From Peptoniphilus_A genitalis (GTDB taxonomy: Bacteria; Bacillota; Clostridia; Tissierellales; Peptoniphilaceae), in assembly GCF_949769225.1 (NCBI RefSeq), contig NZ_CATKPB010000009.1: a stretch of DNA of 64,000 nt. One strand, written 5' to 3'. The notes beneath the pieces are model-generated. The model was not told the DNA's origin, did not search any database, and was given only the letters and a program-made list of their open reading frames with translations. How positions within the stretch are numbered: the first letter of the stretch is position 1; every line of letters starts with the position of its first letter. This document shows, in pieces, positions 7,271-15,134 of this stretch. Made by a program: the position numbers and the translations under genes.

Positions 7271-10162
7271 TCACTTAATGGATTTTATTTCCTTAAAGAG
7301 GTCAGCCCCATCCCTAATTATGCTTTCACTACCAAAGGCAGCAAGGTAATTTATCTTCATGGCTTCATCAAAGAATTTTCCATAGGTATTTAATCTTTCC
7401 AAGTTTGTTTCAAGAGCTTCCTTCTTAGATTTTTCTAAGTCTTCTATTGTAAGTCCTGTTATAAATCTTGATAGGTTAATATCTCCAATTTGTTCTGGAG
7501 AAAGTAGTGGGTCAAAGGAGTTCATTGATCCAATAATAAAGTTCTTTAAGTCCTCATCTTCCATCTTTAAATTTTCTACAAAGTTTCCAATAGAGTCGTA
7601 AACCTTAACTGTGTTTTTTAAATTTGGATCCCTATAAGAGTAAGTCGCCATGTCGCCAGACCTTCCAATAGAAATACCTCCACCATAGGCTCCGCCCTTG
7701 GCCCTAATTTCGTTGTGAAGGAAGGATGAGTTTAAAATGTTTGCGAGTACTGTTAGGTCTCCCCTGTATTTTAATCCCAAGTCTTCCAGGTCATAACCCT
7801 TTGATACATAGACAACATTTGAAGTTGTATAAAGTCCTTCATTTTTATTTTCTCTTTTAAATTCATAATCTGCTGGCTTTATGTTTTTAACTTCTAAGGA
7901 CTTAATATATTTTTCTAGCTCAGGCTTAAGTCTATCTAAATCAGCTAGGTTTCCTGTAGTTGAAATAATTAAGTTGTCTCTAACAAAAAGTTTTTCATAA
8001 ATTTTTTCTGCTTCTTTTTCAAAATCTTCCCACTTATCTTCAAAGTTTTCAACAAAATCCCTCATGAACTTATAATAATTTAGTCCTCCAATGTGGGATT
8101 GAATGTCTGCAACTCTTGAGTAGTAGGATTTTAAAATTGAAATTATAAATTGGTGGCCATTTTGTAACATTGTGGATTCAATTCTTGATTTTAAAATATT
8201 TAGAAGTTCCCTAACCCTCTTTTTAGAATCGAGGATTGACCTCTTCATTATTTCATCTATAATTTCAAGGCCTCGTCCAAACTTATCTGCAGTTGACTTC
8301 ATCTTTATGTTCATCCTTAGGACATATTTTTCCTTATCCTTTGCATCAACATATACAGCTGGGTTAAAAGAAATCCCACCAGTCGCCTTATAAATTTCGT
8401 TATTTAATTCTTCATAAGTGTAGTTTTCTGTATCAATTAGACCAATTAATGAAAGTAGAAGGGACATTGTCTCCATCTCTTCTTTTTCTATAAAAGAGAT
8501 GTCATGAGATAGACTTGTGTAGACAATTCCATTTGTCTCTTGATTTGATTTTAGATAAATCACATCTCCAATTTTGTCTTCTTCCACTGGGTAACGAGTT
8601 ACTTTTTTGTCTATGTCAGCTAGCTCTAATGAAGGAATTGTGTCCTTGTTTTCCTTTGAGTCTTCAGCATTTTGATAATCTTCAAGGTCTCTTGATTTTT
8701 TTACAATTTCATCAATTTCTTCTTCTGACATTTTTGCCTTGAGGTCTTCTAATTCTTTTCTTAAGGCCTCTTCTTCCTTGTCATTTTTATTTAGCTCTGG
8801 TCTTGCAAGAAGATTTACAGAATACTCGTTGTCTATAAGTTTTTCCTTGATGTAATTTTCTACAAAGCCATCATCAAGTTTTTCCTTAACTACTTCTAAA
8901 ACATCGTTGTAGTAGAGGGCATCAAGTGGTGATTGGTCGTAAAGCCATGAGTTTAGAGCCCTAATATAATAGATTATTGCCTTTTGAGTTCCTCCACCCT
9001 CTCTAAAGATAAATTCAAATTTATTTAAAGTTGCTTCAAGTAGGTCCTTGTCGATTCCCTCTTCAACAAGTTTTTCTAAAGTATCCTTTAAAACTTTTAA
9101 AAATTCATCTTTCTTATCTGCGTCAGTATTTTTTAAAACTATTGATAGGTCTAGAGGAAGTGAAGATGAAGTTTCTGAATATACATCTTCGGCAAGACCT
9201 GCATCCAGAATTGCCTTTCTTAGTGGTCCACCTTGAGCTTCAATTAAAAGTTCTGCCAAGAAGTCACGCATAAAGACATCCATCTTGGAGTCGGCATAAC
9301 CAATTGTCCAACCCTTGGATAGGTAGTCGATCTTGTCCTTCATTTCTTCCTTTGATGCAGAAAATGTAATTTCCACATCCTTAGTTTCTTTTATTTCATC
9401 ATTTAAAATAATTTCTGAATTGATTTCAGCCTTGTCAAAGTCTTGTAAATAATTTTTGTCAATGAAGTCTAAGGCTTCTTCCATATTTTGATTTCCATAA
9501 AGATAGATGTAGGAGTTTGATGGGTGGTAATACTTTTCGTGATAGTCCTTAAACTCTTGGTAGCTTAGGCTAGGAATAAGTTTAGGATCTCCACCAGAGT
9601 CAACTCCATAGGATGAGTCCTCATGAAGGGCAAATACCATGGCATCTGACACAATATTTTCTGATGAAGAATAAACACCCTTCATCTCGTTATAAACGAC
9701 TCCATTGTATTTTAAGTCGTCATCCTTGTCCTTTAATTCATAGTGCCAGCCCTCTTGAAGAAAGATTTTTTCTTCTTCATAAATTGCTGGATGGAAAACT
9801 GCATCAAGGTAGACGTCCATCAAGTTGTAAAAGTCCTTTTCATTTCTTGATGAAACTGGATAAATTGTCTTGTCTGGAAAAGTCATGGCATTTAAAAAAG
9901 TTTGTAGCGATGACTTAATTAGGTCCATGAAAGGTTCTTTAGTCTTGAACTTTCTTGAACCAGAAAGTACACAGTGCTCAACTATGTGACAAACGCCATT
10001 GCCCCTTACAGGTGGCGTCCTAAAACCAATACCAAAGGCCTTGTTGTCGTCATTGTTTTCAAGAGTTAAGACTCTCGCTCCTGTCTTTATATGAGTATAG
10101 ACCTTGCACTTAGATGCAACCTCGTCTATATATTTTTCTTCAATTAATTTATATTTATTCAA
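7271..10162 (-). CDS. M16C family zinc metalloprotease (PreP/Cym1-like)
   Basis: The protein is about 963 residues, the length of the single-chain presequence-protease group. The inverted zinc motif HIVEHCVLSGS (HxxEH) lies near residue 60, with the downstream metal Glu expected around residue 140-170 (VYNEMKGVYSS). M16C enzymes degrade peptides inside a clamshell of two homologous halves; the second half lacks the metal motif, as usual. Start choice: an ATG exists at 10183, but GGAGGG (10174-10169) sits seven bases before the TTG at 10162-10160, giving LNKYKLIEEKY, so TTG is the likely start. No signal peptide. The gene diverges from the plus-strand gene at 10261. Confidence 0.9.
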   Translation of the reverse strand: MNKYKLIEEKYIDEVASKCKVYTHIKTGARVLTLENNDDNKAFGIGFRTPPVRGNGVCHIVEHCVLSGSRKFKTKEPFMDLIKSSLQTFLNAMTFPDKTIYPVSSRNEKDFYNLMDVYLDAVFHPAIYEEEKIFLQEGWHYELKDKDDDLKYNGVVYNEMKGVYSSSENIVSDAMVFALHEDSSYGVDSGGDPKLIPSLSYQEFKDYHEKYYHPSNSYIYLYGNQNMEEALDFIDKNYLQDFDKAEINSEIILNDEIKETKDVEITFSASKEEMKDKIDYLSKGWTIGYADSKMDVFMRDFLAELLIEAQGGPLRKAILDAGLAEDVYSETSSSLPLDLSIVLKNTDADKKDEFLKVLKDTLEKLVEEGIDKDLLEATLNKFEFIFREGGGTQKAIIYYIRALNSWLYDQSPLDALYYNDVLEVVKEKLDDGFVENYIKEKLIDNEYSVNLLARPELNKNDKEEEALRKELEDLKAKMSEEEIDEIVKKSRDLEDYQNAEDSKENKDTIPSLELADIDKKVTRYPVEEDKIGDVIYLKSNQETNGIVYTSLSHDISFIEKEEMETMSLLLSLIGLIDTENYTYEELNNEIYKATGGISFNPAVYVDAKDKEKYVLRMNIKMKSTADKFGRGLEIIDEIMKRSILDSKKRVRELLNILKSRIESTMLQNGHQFIISILKSYYSRVADIQSHIGGLNYYKFMRDFVENFEDKWEDFEKEAEKIYEKLFVRDNLIISTTGNLADLDRLKPELEKYIKSLEVKNIKPADYEFKRENKNEGLYTTSNVVYVSKGYDLEDLGLKYRGDLTVLANILNSSFLHNEIRAKGGAYGGGISIGRSGDMATYSYRDPNLKNTVKVYDSIGNFVENLKMEDEDLKNFIIGSMNSFDPLLSPEQIGDINLSRFITGLTIEDLEKSKKEALETNLERLNTYGKFFDEAMKINYLAAFGSESIIRDGADLFKEIKSIK

Positions 10163-10260
10163 GTTAATCCCTCCAAGCTCCATTATACTTGTTCAAAAAC
10201 AATTTAACAAACTAGAATTAAGTGGCTATTTATTGGGTAAAGTCTACTTGAGGTGAAATT

Positions 10261-11778
10261 ATGTCAAGAAAAGATGACATCAAAAAATTAGCTCTTGCAG
10301 CTGCAACAATTTCTGCAGCCATCCTTGCTGCAAAAAAAGTTTCTGATGATGAAGTAAAGGTCCTAATGCCCAATCGTGACGAAAGTTCTCTTGCCTATCT
10401 CTTAGGTGACGGCTTTGGCAACCTTGCTCTTGCCTATGGACTTATTAATCATGCAAACTTAGACCCAAAAAATATAAATATTTATACAAAGGGCTTTAAC
10501 GAGTTTGCAAATATATCTCATGGAGAAAATACTTATATAAACTTTGACAACAGATTTTCCCAATACAACTTTAAAAACACTTTTGAAATTTTAAAAAATA
10601 TAATGACTGAAGAAGAAATTCTTGAAATAAATGAAAAGATAACAAAAAAAGAAAGTCCAAGAATAATGGACTTGTCTATGAATTCATCCTATGACGTTGA
10701 TGAGCTTGATGAAGCTAGCAAGAAGAAAATCTACAAGTTAATGCTTTCTCCCCTTGATTTTGAAAGTGAATCAAGCATTGAGAAGTACTTTTTGTTTTCA
10801 GACTTTTTAAATTCAAATTTTTACTACTACTTAGCAAGTATCTACAACTTGAAAGTCACTTCTCCAGTTAGTGAATTAAAGGAAGCTCTCCTTGATTATA
10901 TTGGCTCAGGCTCTTACTTCAGCTTGGACTCCAATATGATTTATGAAAAGCTACGAGGCTACTTGGAAGACCTGGGCGTTAAGTTTTTAGATGGTTACAA
11001 GTTCCTTGAATTTTCTTCTACCGAAACTCACGTTGACAAACTTGTTTTTGAAAAAGATGAACATGTTGAAGAAGTTTATACAGATTTAAAGGATATTATT
11101 TCCATTGAATCCCCAACTTACTTGGACAATCTTTATCTTGGCAACACAGAAAGCCTGCCAGAAAATATTTTAAACACCTATTATCTTGGCAAAAAAATTT
11201 CTAGCAATAACATTTACAAGGAGATTCAAGGCAAGACTTCTGACTCAGGCATCTTATACGTGAATTTTGAATTCTCTGACCCAATCTTCACAGATAAAAT
11301 TAAAAATAATTTAAGGGACAGTGACTTTTTTATTTTCAAGACTAAGTCTGGGATTTCTGCAAAAATCCTTGGCAATAAAATTATCCTAAAGGTTTTAAAC
11401 CCCAACAAAAATTCAATTTTTATTGGCGATGTCTTTAAGGCCCTCAATGGCGAAGACTTTTTCTTCGAACTTATTAAGCTCTTTGGACTTGAAGATGACT
11501 TTGGCGAGCTTAGGTTTAATTTAAAATCTGTTTCTATCTCTATGATGGAAAATTACAAAAAGCTCCCTGGAGAAGTTTACAAGAAAAACCTAAATCAAAT
11601 TTCAAATTTAATTTTTCTTTCATCAAAGGCTTCTGACTTTGGCGAACTTTATTCTGTTGAAAAGTTGGTAAAAAAGGGCATAAAAAGTGCCCACGAACTC
11701 ATGGGCATTGACCACCTAGAAATTTTTGAAAATAGTCTTTCTAAGATGGAAATTTTAAAATTTATTAATTCTTTATAA
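10261..11778 (+). CDS. Degenerate oleate-hydratase (MCRA)-like protein
   Basis: This 505-residue protein is the only sizeable plus-strand gene. Ahead of residue 25 is an Ala-rich hydrophobic stretch (LALAAATISAAILAA) that could be a membrane or signal anchor. The region LAYLLGDGFGNLALAYGL followed by NINIYTKG resembles the Rossmann entry and first strand order of oleate hydratases (AYLIGSGIASLAAA...ITIYE), and IYEKLRGYLEDLGVKFLDGY matches their second FAD-domain helix. The usual GxGxxG ends in Asn (GDGFGN), and much of the sequence has diverged, so FAD binding and hydration activity are doubtful. True oleate hydratases are longer, about 560-590 residues. Remote similarity by eye only; a hypothetical protein is the safe alternative. 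Confidence 0.45.
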   Translation: MSRKDDIKKLALAAATISAAILAAKKVSDDEVKVLMPNRDESSLAYLLGDGFGNLALAYGLINHANLDPKNINIYTKGFNEFANISHGENTYINFDNRFSQYNFKNTFEILKNIMTEEEILEINEKITKKESPRIMDLSMNSSYDVDELDEASKKKIYKLMLSPLDFESESSIEKYFLFSDFLNSNFYYYLASIYNLKVTSPVSELKEALLDYIGSGSYFSLDSNMIYEKLRGYLEDLGVKFLDGYKFLEFSSTETHVDKLVFEKDEHVEEVYTDLKDIISIESPTYLDNLYLGNTESLPENILNTYYLGKKISSNNIYKEIQGKTSDSGILYVNFEFSDPIFTDKIKNNLRDSDFFIFKTKSGISAKILGNKIILKVLNPNKNSIFIGDVFKALNGEDFFFELIKLFGLEDDFGELRFNLKSVSISMMENYKKLPGEVYKKNLNQISNLIFLSSKASDFGELYSVEKLVKKGIKSAHELMGIDHLEIFENSLSKMEILKFINSL

Positions 11779-11782
11779 AATT

Positions 11783-11806
11783 AAGTGCAGAAATGCACTT
11801 TTTTTA
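11783..11806 (+). terminator. Intrinsic terminator of the plus-strand gene
   Basis: AAGTGCA and TGCACTT pair around a GAAA tetraloop, followed by a T run, five bases after the stop codon at 11778. Confidence 0.9.
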
Positions 11807-11807
11807 T

Positions 11808-11951
11808 TCGTGTTTTTTACTCCACAAGTTTTCATCAACTTGTAAAAATGTCTGACTTCATAAAATCTTGTAACTTTATAAAAAACTATCACTTTAAAAA
11901 TTTCTACAACTTCTTAAATAAATAAAAGCCTGTAAACTTTTACTCCTAAAT
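11808..11951. repeat. AT-rich spacer with degenerate short repeats
   Basis: No gene is seen. The spacer is built of reiterated words around ACTTTATAAA, CTTGTAA and GACTTCATAAA. The 13-mer atcttgtaacttt (11865-11877) recurs exactly at 62685-62697, and similar words fill 34620-34821. Function unknown. Confidence 0.5.
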
Positions 11952-12001
11952 AAAAAAATCTAAGCCATGAAATATTTTTTATTCCACGACTTAGATTTTT
12001 T
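11952..12001 (-). terminator. Long hairpin terminator after tsaD (works on either strand)
   Basis: On the minus strand AAATCTAAGTCGTGGAATA pairs with TATTTCATGGCTTAGATTT (a few wobbles), with T-rich tracts on both sides. It lies 11 bases beyond the tsaD stop and can also back up the plus-strand terminator. Confidence 0.85.
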
Positions 12002-12011
12002 AATACCTAAC

Positions 12012-13010
12012 TTATTCCAAACCTAAATTTGGGTTTGCGAAATTTTCTTCATCAAGCTTGCCAGCCATGTATTCATAGTAGGCTGCTGAAGCAATCATAG
12101 CTGCGTTGTCTGTGCAAAGCTTGAGCTCAGGATAAAAGATTTTAATCTCTTCTTCCTTGCCCCTTTCTTCAAAGGCTTCTCTTATCCTAGAGTTTGCTGA
12201 AACTCCACCGCAAAGGACAATCTTATCCATGCCCTTTTCTCTTGCAAGTCTAAAGGACTTTTCAAGTAATACATCAACAACTGCTTCTTGAAAAGACTTG
12301 CAAACATCTTCTTTACTAATTTCTTCTCCACGAAGCTTAGTTGAGTTTAAATAATTTAGGACTGCAGTCTTAAGACCTGAAAAAGAAAAGTTGTAATTGT
12401 CTTCCTTGATCATAACTCTTGGGAAGTCTATGGTCTCCTTGCCTTCCTTGGCAAGCTTATCCACTATAGGTCCACCGGGGTAACCAATGCCCATGGCCCT
12501 TGCCACCTTGTCAAAGGCTTCTCCCACTGCATCGTCAACAGTCCTTCCATGAAGTGTAAAGTCAACGTAGTCTTTGACTTCGATTAAATAAGTGTGACCA
12601 CCAGAAATTATTAAACCAATAAAGGGTGGTTCCAATTCTTTAAAGGAAATATAGTTTGCACAAACATGTCCCACTATGTGGTTAACTCCAACAAAGGGTT
12701 TATTAGTTGCAAGGGCAAGAGTCTTTCCTGCACTTAGACCAACTAGAAGGGCCCCAATAAGTCCCGGTCCCTTTGTGGCTGCAATAATATCTATATCCTT
12801 AAGATCCACACCTGCTTCATCAAGTCCTTCTTTTAATACTGTGTTAATTGCCTCAACGTGTTGTCTCGATGCAATCTCAGGCACTACTCCACCAAATTTT
12901 TTGTGTGTATCAATTTGTGATGCAATTACATTGGAATAAACTTTTCGTCCGTCTTCAACTACAGCAACAGAAGTTTCGTCGCAAGAGGATTCCACTGCTA
13001 AAACTTTCAT
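12012..13010 (-). CDS. tsaD: tRNA N6-threonylcarbamoyltransferase TsaD
   Basis: This 332-residue protein transfers the threonylcarbamoyl group to A37 of ANN-decoding tRNAs. The ASKHA start VLAVESSCDETSVAVVEDG, the metal site HIVGHVCANY (HxxxH), GLIISGGHT, and C-terminal CGGVSANSRIR with CTDNAAMIA are all classical Kae1/TsaD motifs. The partner genes tsaB and tsaE lie directly upstream in the transcript, making this the complete TsaB-TsaD-TsaE set (the carbamoyl-AMP synthase TsaC is elsewhere). A GGAGGGAG site precedes the ATG. Confidence 0.97.
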   Translation of the reverse strand: MKVLAVESSCDETSVAVVEDGRKVYSNVIASQIDTHKKFGGVVPEIASRQHVEAINTVLKEGLDEAGVDLKDIDIIAATKGPGLIGALLVGLSAGKTLALATNKPFVGVNHIVGHVCANYISFKELEPPFIGLIISGGHTYLIEVKDYVDFTLHGRTVDDAVGEAFDKVARAMGIGYPGGPIVDKLAKEGKETIDFPRVMIKEDNYNFSFSGLKTAVLNYLNSTKLRGEEISKEDVCKSFQEAVVDVLLEKSFRLAREKGMDKIVLCGGVSANSRIREAFEERGKEEEIKIFYPELKLCTDNAAMIASAAYYEYMAGKLDEENFANPNLGLE

Positions 13011-13014
13011 CTCA

Positions 13015-13449
13015 TCACTCCCTCCACATTATATAGGCATCCCTGTCGATGCCATAATAATTTTTTCTCATTCCTTGGATAATAAATCCAAACTTTTTAT
13101 ATAAATTAAAGGCAACCCTATTTGAGTTTTCAACTTCTAGGGTTATCTTGTAGGATCCCTTGTCTGCAAGATCTATTAGACCTTCAAAGAGGTCATTTGC
13201 AAATTTTTGTCCACGATATTTTTTTGCAACTGCAACATTTCCAATGTGGATCTCGTCATAAATCCTCATAAAGGAAATGAAACCTCCTAGGTCGCCATCA
13301 GATTCTACAACTAAAATATCTGAAAGTTCATCAAAAACTATGGCGTTCTCAATGGATTTTTTTGACCAGGGGTTCTCGAAGTTCTCGACTTCAAGCTCGT
13401 GAATCCTATCTATATCAGACTTATTTGCCAGTCTCGTGATTCTTTTCAT
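13015..13449 (-). CDS. rimI: Ribosomal-protein-alanine N-acetyltransferase RimI
   Basis: This is a 144-residue single GNAT domain. It shows the GNAT acetyl-CoA loop region near IGNAVAVAKKYRGQKFANDL and the RimI-type C-terminus EVENSNRVAFNLYKKFGF followed by MRKNYYG, which includes the Tyr acting as acid in the family. RimI acetylates the N-terminus of ribosomal protein S18 in model bacteria. It overlaps tsaB by 29 bases and sits five bases from tsaD, the common Firmicute arrangement tsaE-tsaB-rimI-tsaD. Confidence 0.92.
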   Translation of the reverse strand: MKRITRLANKSDIDRIHELEVENFENPWSKKSIENAIVFDELSDILVVESDGDLGGFISFMRIYDEIHIGNVAVAKKYRGQKFANDLFEGLIDLADKGSYKITLEVENSNRVAFNLYKKFGFIIQGMRKNYYGIDRDAYIMWRE

Positions 13450-14095
13450 ACTGGGCCTCTGCCTGTGATAATTTTAAATAATTTGGGACAAGATTAAAGA
13501 CATCTGCAGGTCCCATCTTTTTAAATTCTATTAGACCTAGCCTTGCAATATTTGTCCCCCTCATTCCCTTGTTCTTGGATAATTTCCCTTGGGAGATTTC
13601 TCCTAGGAACTTTTCTGCATCAAGCCCCACAAGAGTGACCTCATCATACTTGTTTAAGTTTTCCTTAAACTTTTCAAAGGGCAAGAGTGAGTCTTCAAAT
13701 AAAACTTCTGGCTCTTCTTTATTATCAATTATAGATCCATAGACATTTCCACGTCTTGCATCAACAATACTTGCTACCTTTCCGTAGTCTGACATCCCAT
13801 TTGCAATAAGAGATGAAACTCCAACTAAGTCCTTATTAAGTGAAAATGCCAAGACCTTGGCAATAGTAATTCCAATTCTAAGTCCTGTAAAGGATCCTGG
13901 TCCTATGCCAACAGCAATTAAGTCAATGTCATCTAAAGAAAATTCAAATTTTTTGAAAATCTCTTCAATCATATCTGTCACAGATTCTGAATGAGAAACG
14001 CGACCTCTTAAGTTGTATTCAGCTAGGATCTCATCATCTTCAATTAGTCCAATAGCAGTTGTCCTTGTGGAAGTATCAATTCCCAAAACTTTCAT
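13421..14095 (-). CDS. tsaB: tRNA threonylcarbamoyladenosine biosynthesis protein TsaB
   Basis: This 224-residue protein has the ASKHA fold of TsaD but no metal His pair. Start VLGIDTSTRTTAIGLI, then RVSHSESVTDMIEEIF and GIGPGSFTGLRIGITIAKVLA are diagnostic. It is the non-catalytic scaffold that dimerises with TsaD and binds TsaE. It overlaps tsaE by 20 bases upstream and rimI by 29 downstream, implying stoichiometric, coupled translation. Confidence 0.95.
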   Translation of the reverse strand: MKVLGIDTSTRTTAIGLIEDDEILAEYNLRGRVSHSESVTDMIEEIFKKFEFSLDDIDLIAVGIGPGSFTGLRIGITIAKVLAFSLNKDLVGVSSLIANGMSDYGKVASIVDARRGNVYGSIIDNKEEPEVLFEDSLLPFEKFKENLNKYDEVTLVGLDAEKFLGEISQGKLSKNKGMRGTNIARLGLIEFKKMGPADVFNLVPNYLKLSQAEAQYEKNHETGK

Positions 14096-14534
14096 CTAAT
14101 TTCTCCTTCAATTTATCAAATCTATTTCCAAGATAATTTATCTCTAGGTCCCTCTTATCATCATGGGACTTAATATTTATCTCCATATATTCCTCTGGTA
14201 GGGCATCCCTAATTTTTTCTGCCCACTCAACTATGGTAACTCCATCAGAATAAAAATATTCATCAAAGCCAAGATAGTCCACATCAATTTTGTCGTCTAG
14301 TCTATAGGTGTCGATGTGGTAAAGGTCAGTCTTGCCATAATATTCATTGACGATGGTAAAGGTTGGACTAGTAACATAGTCATCAATACCTAGTCCCTTG
14401 GCAATAGATTTAGTTAGGGTTGTCTTACCCGCTCCCAAGTCACCATTGAGGCAGACAACATCTCCTGGATTTAAATTTTCTCCAAGAAAGATTCCAAATT
14501 TTTCTGTTTCATTTAAATTATTTAAGCTTATCAT
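14076..14534 (-). CDS. tsaE: tRNA threonylcarbamoyladenosine biosynthesis ATPase TsaE
   Basis: This 152-residue P-loop ATPase resets the TsaBD complex after each t6A cycle. The Walker A is NGDLGAGKTTLTKSIAKGLG, followed by SPTFTIVNEYYG and the ATP-fold Asp/Glu in YHIDTYRLD and IVEWAEK. I choose the ATG at 14534 (MISLNNLNETEKFG) because GAGG lies about seven bases upstream; a longer frame to 14567 would run into the nitroreductase. It overlaps the nitroreductase end by 17 bases. Confidence 0.94.
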   Translation of the reverse strand: MISLNNLNETEKFGIFLGENLNPGDVVCLNGDLGAGKTTLTKSIAKGLGIDDYVTSPTFTIVNEYYGKTDLYHIDTYRLDDKIDVDYLGFDEYFYSDGVTIVEWAEKIRDALPEEYMEINIKSHDDKRDLEINYLGNRFDKLKEKLDESFGN

Positions 14535-15051
14535 GTAAATCCTCAAATACATTTTCAGAATATTCAAAGGGAACTTTCTCTGACTTTTCTTCTGCTGGAT
14601 GACCTATGCCTATTATGCACTCAACATCAAACTTGTCTTCAAGGTCAAAGAACTTGTGCAAGAAGTCTTGAGCAGAAATTCCACTTTCGTGCTTGGCATC
14701 AACAACATTTGCCCAAGTTGCTCCAAGATCCAAGTCAGCTGCTGCTAGTAAAATATATGTTGCAGCGATAGACGCATCTTGGTGGTTGGTGTTTGGTGCA
14801 ATCTCCCTATCTGTTACTATGGCAATAGCTACATCAGCACCAGCCAAGAATTTGGCGCTGTTTACCTTATAATTAGAAAGCTCTTCCAATCTTTTTTTAT
14901 CTCTAATAATTATATATCTAACTGGGTTTCTGTTTTTTGCCGTAGGGGCATGAAGTGCAATAGTTAAGATTTCTCTCAAGTCTTCTTCAGAAACTTTTTC
15001 ATCAGTAAATTTTCTTATACTTCTTCTCTTTTCAACTAAATCTAAAAGCAT
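14518..15051 (-). CDS. Nitroreductase family flavoprotein
   Basis: This 177-residue FMN-dependent protein shows the family start VEKRRSIRKFTDEKVSEEDL with the phosphate-binding RRSIRKF, APTAKNRNPVRYIIIRD, and near the end GIGHPAEEKSEKVPF. It is likely a dimeric NAD(P)H oxidoreductase; the natural substrate is unknown. It is the first gene of the t6A cluster transcript and overlaps tsaE, so it may simply carry the promoter. A GAGGTGAT ribosome site precedes the ATG. Confidence 0.88.
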   Translation of the reverse strand: MLLDLVEKRRSIRKFTDEKVSEEDLREILTIALHAPTAKNRNPVRYIIIRDKKRLEELSNYKVNSAKFLAGADVAIAIVTDREIAPNTNHQDASIAATYILLAAADLDLGATWANVVDAKHESGISAQDFLHKFFDLEDKFDVECIIGIGHPAEEKSEKVPFEYSENVFEDLHDKLK

Positions 15052-15104
15052 ATTATCACCTCAAAGTATTATAACACATAGTAATTTCAAATTTAAAAAT
15101 TTGC

Positions 15105-15132
15105 AAGAAAAAAAGAGGGACTAGCCCTCTTT
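15105..15132 (-). terminator. Intrinsic terminator after the DUF3160 lipoprotein
   Basis: AAAGAGGG and CCCTCTTT pair around CTAGT, followed by a T tract, immediately after the stop of the 15135-17378 gene. Confidence 0.9.
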
Positions 15133-15134
15133 AA

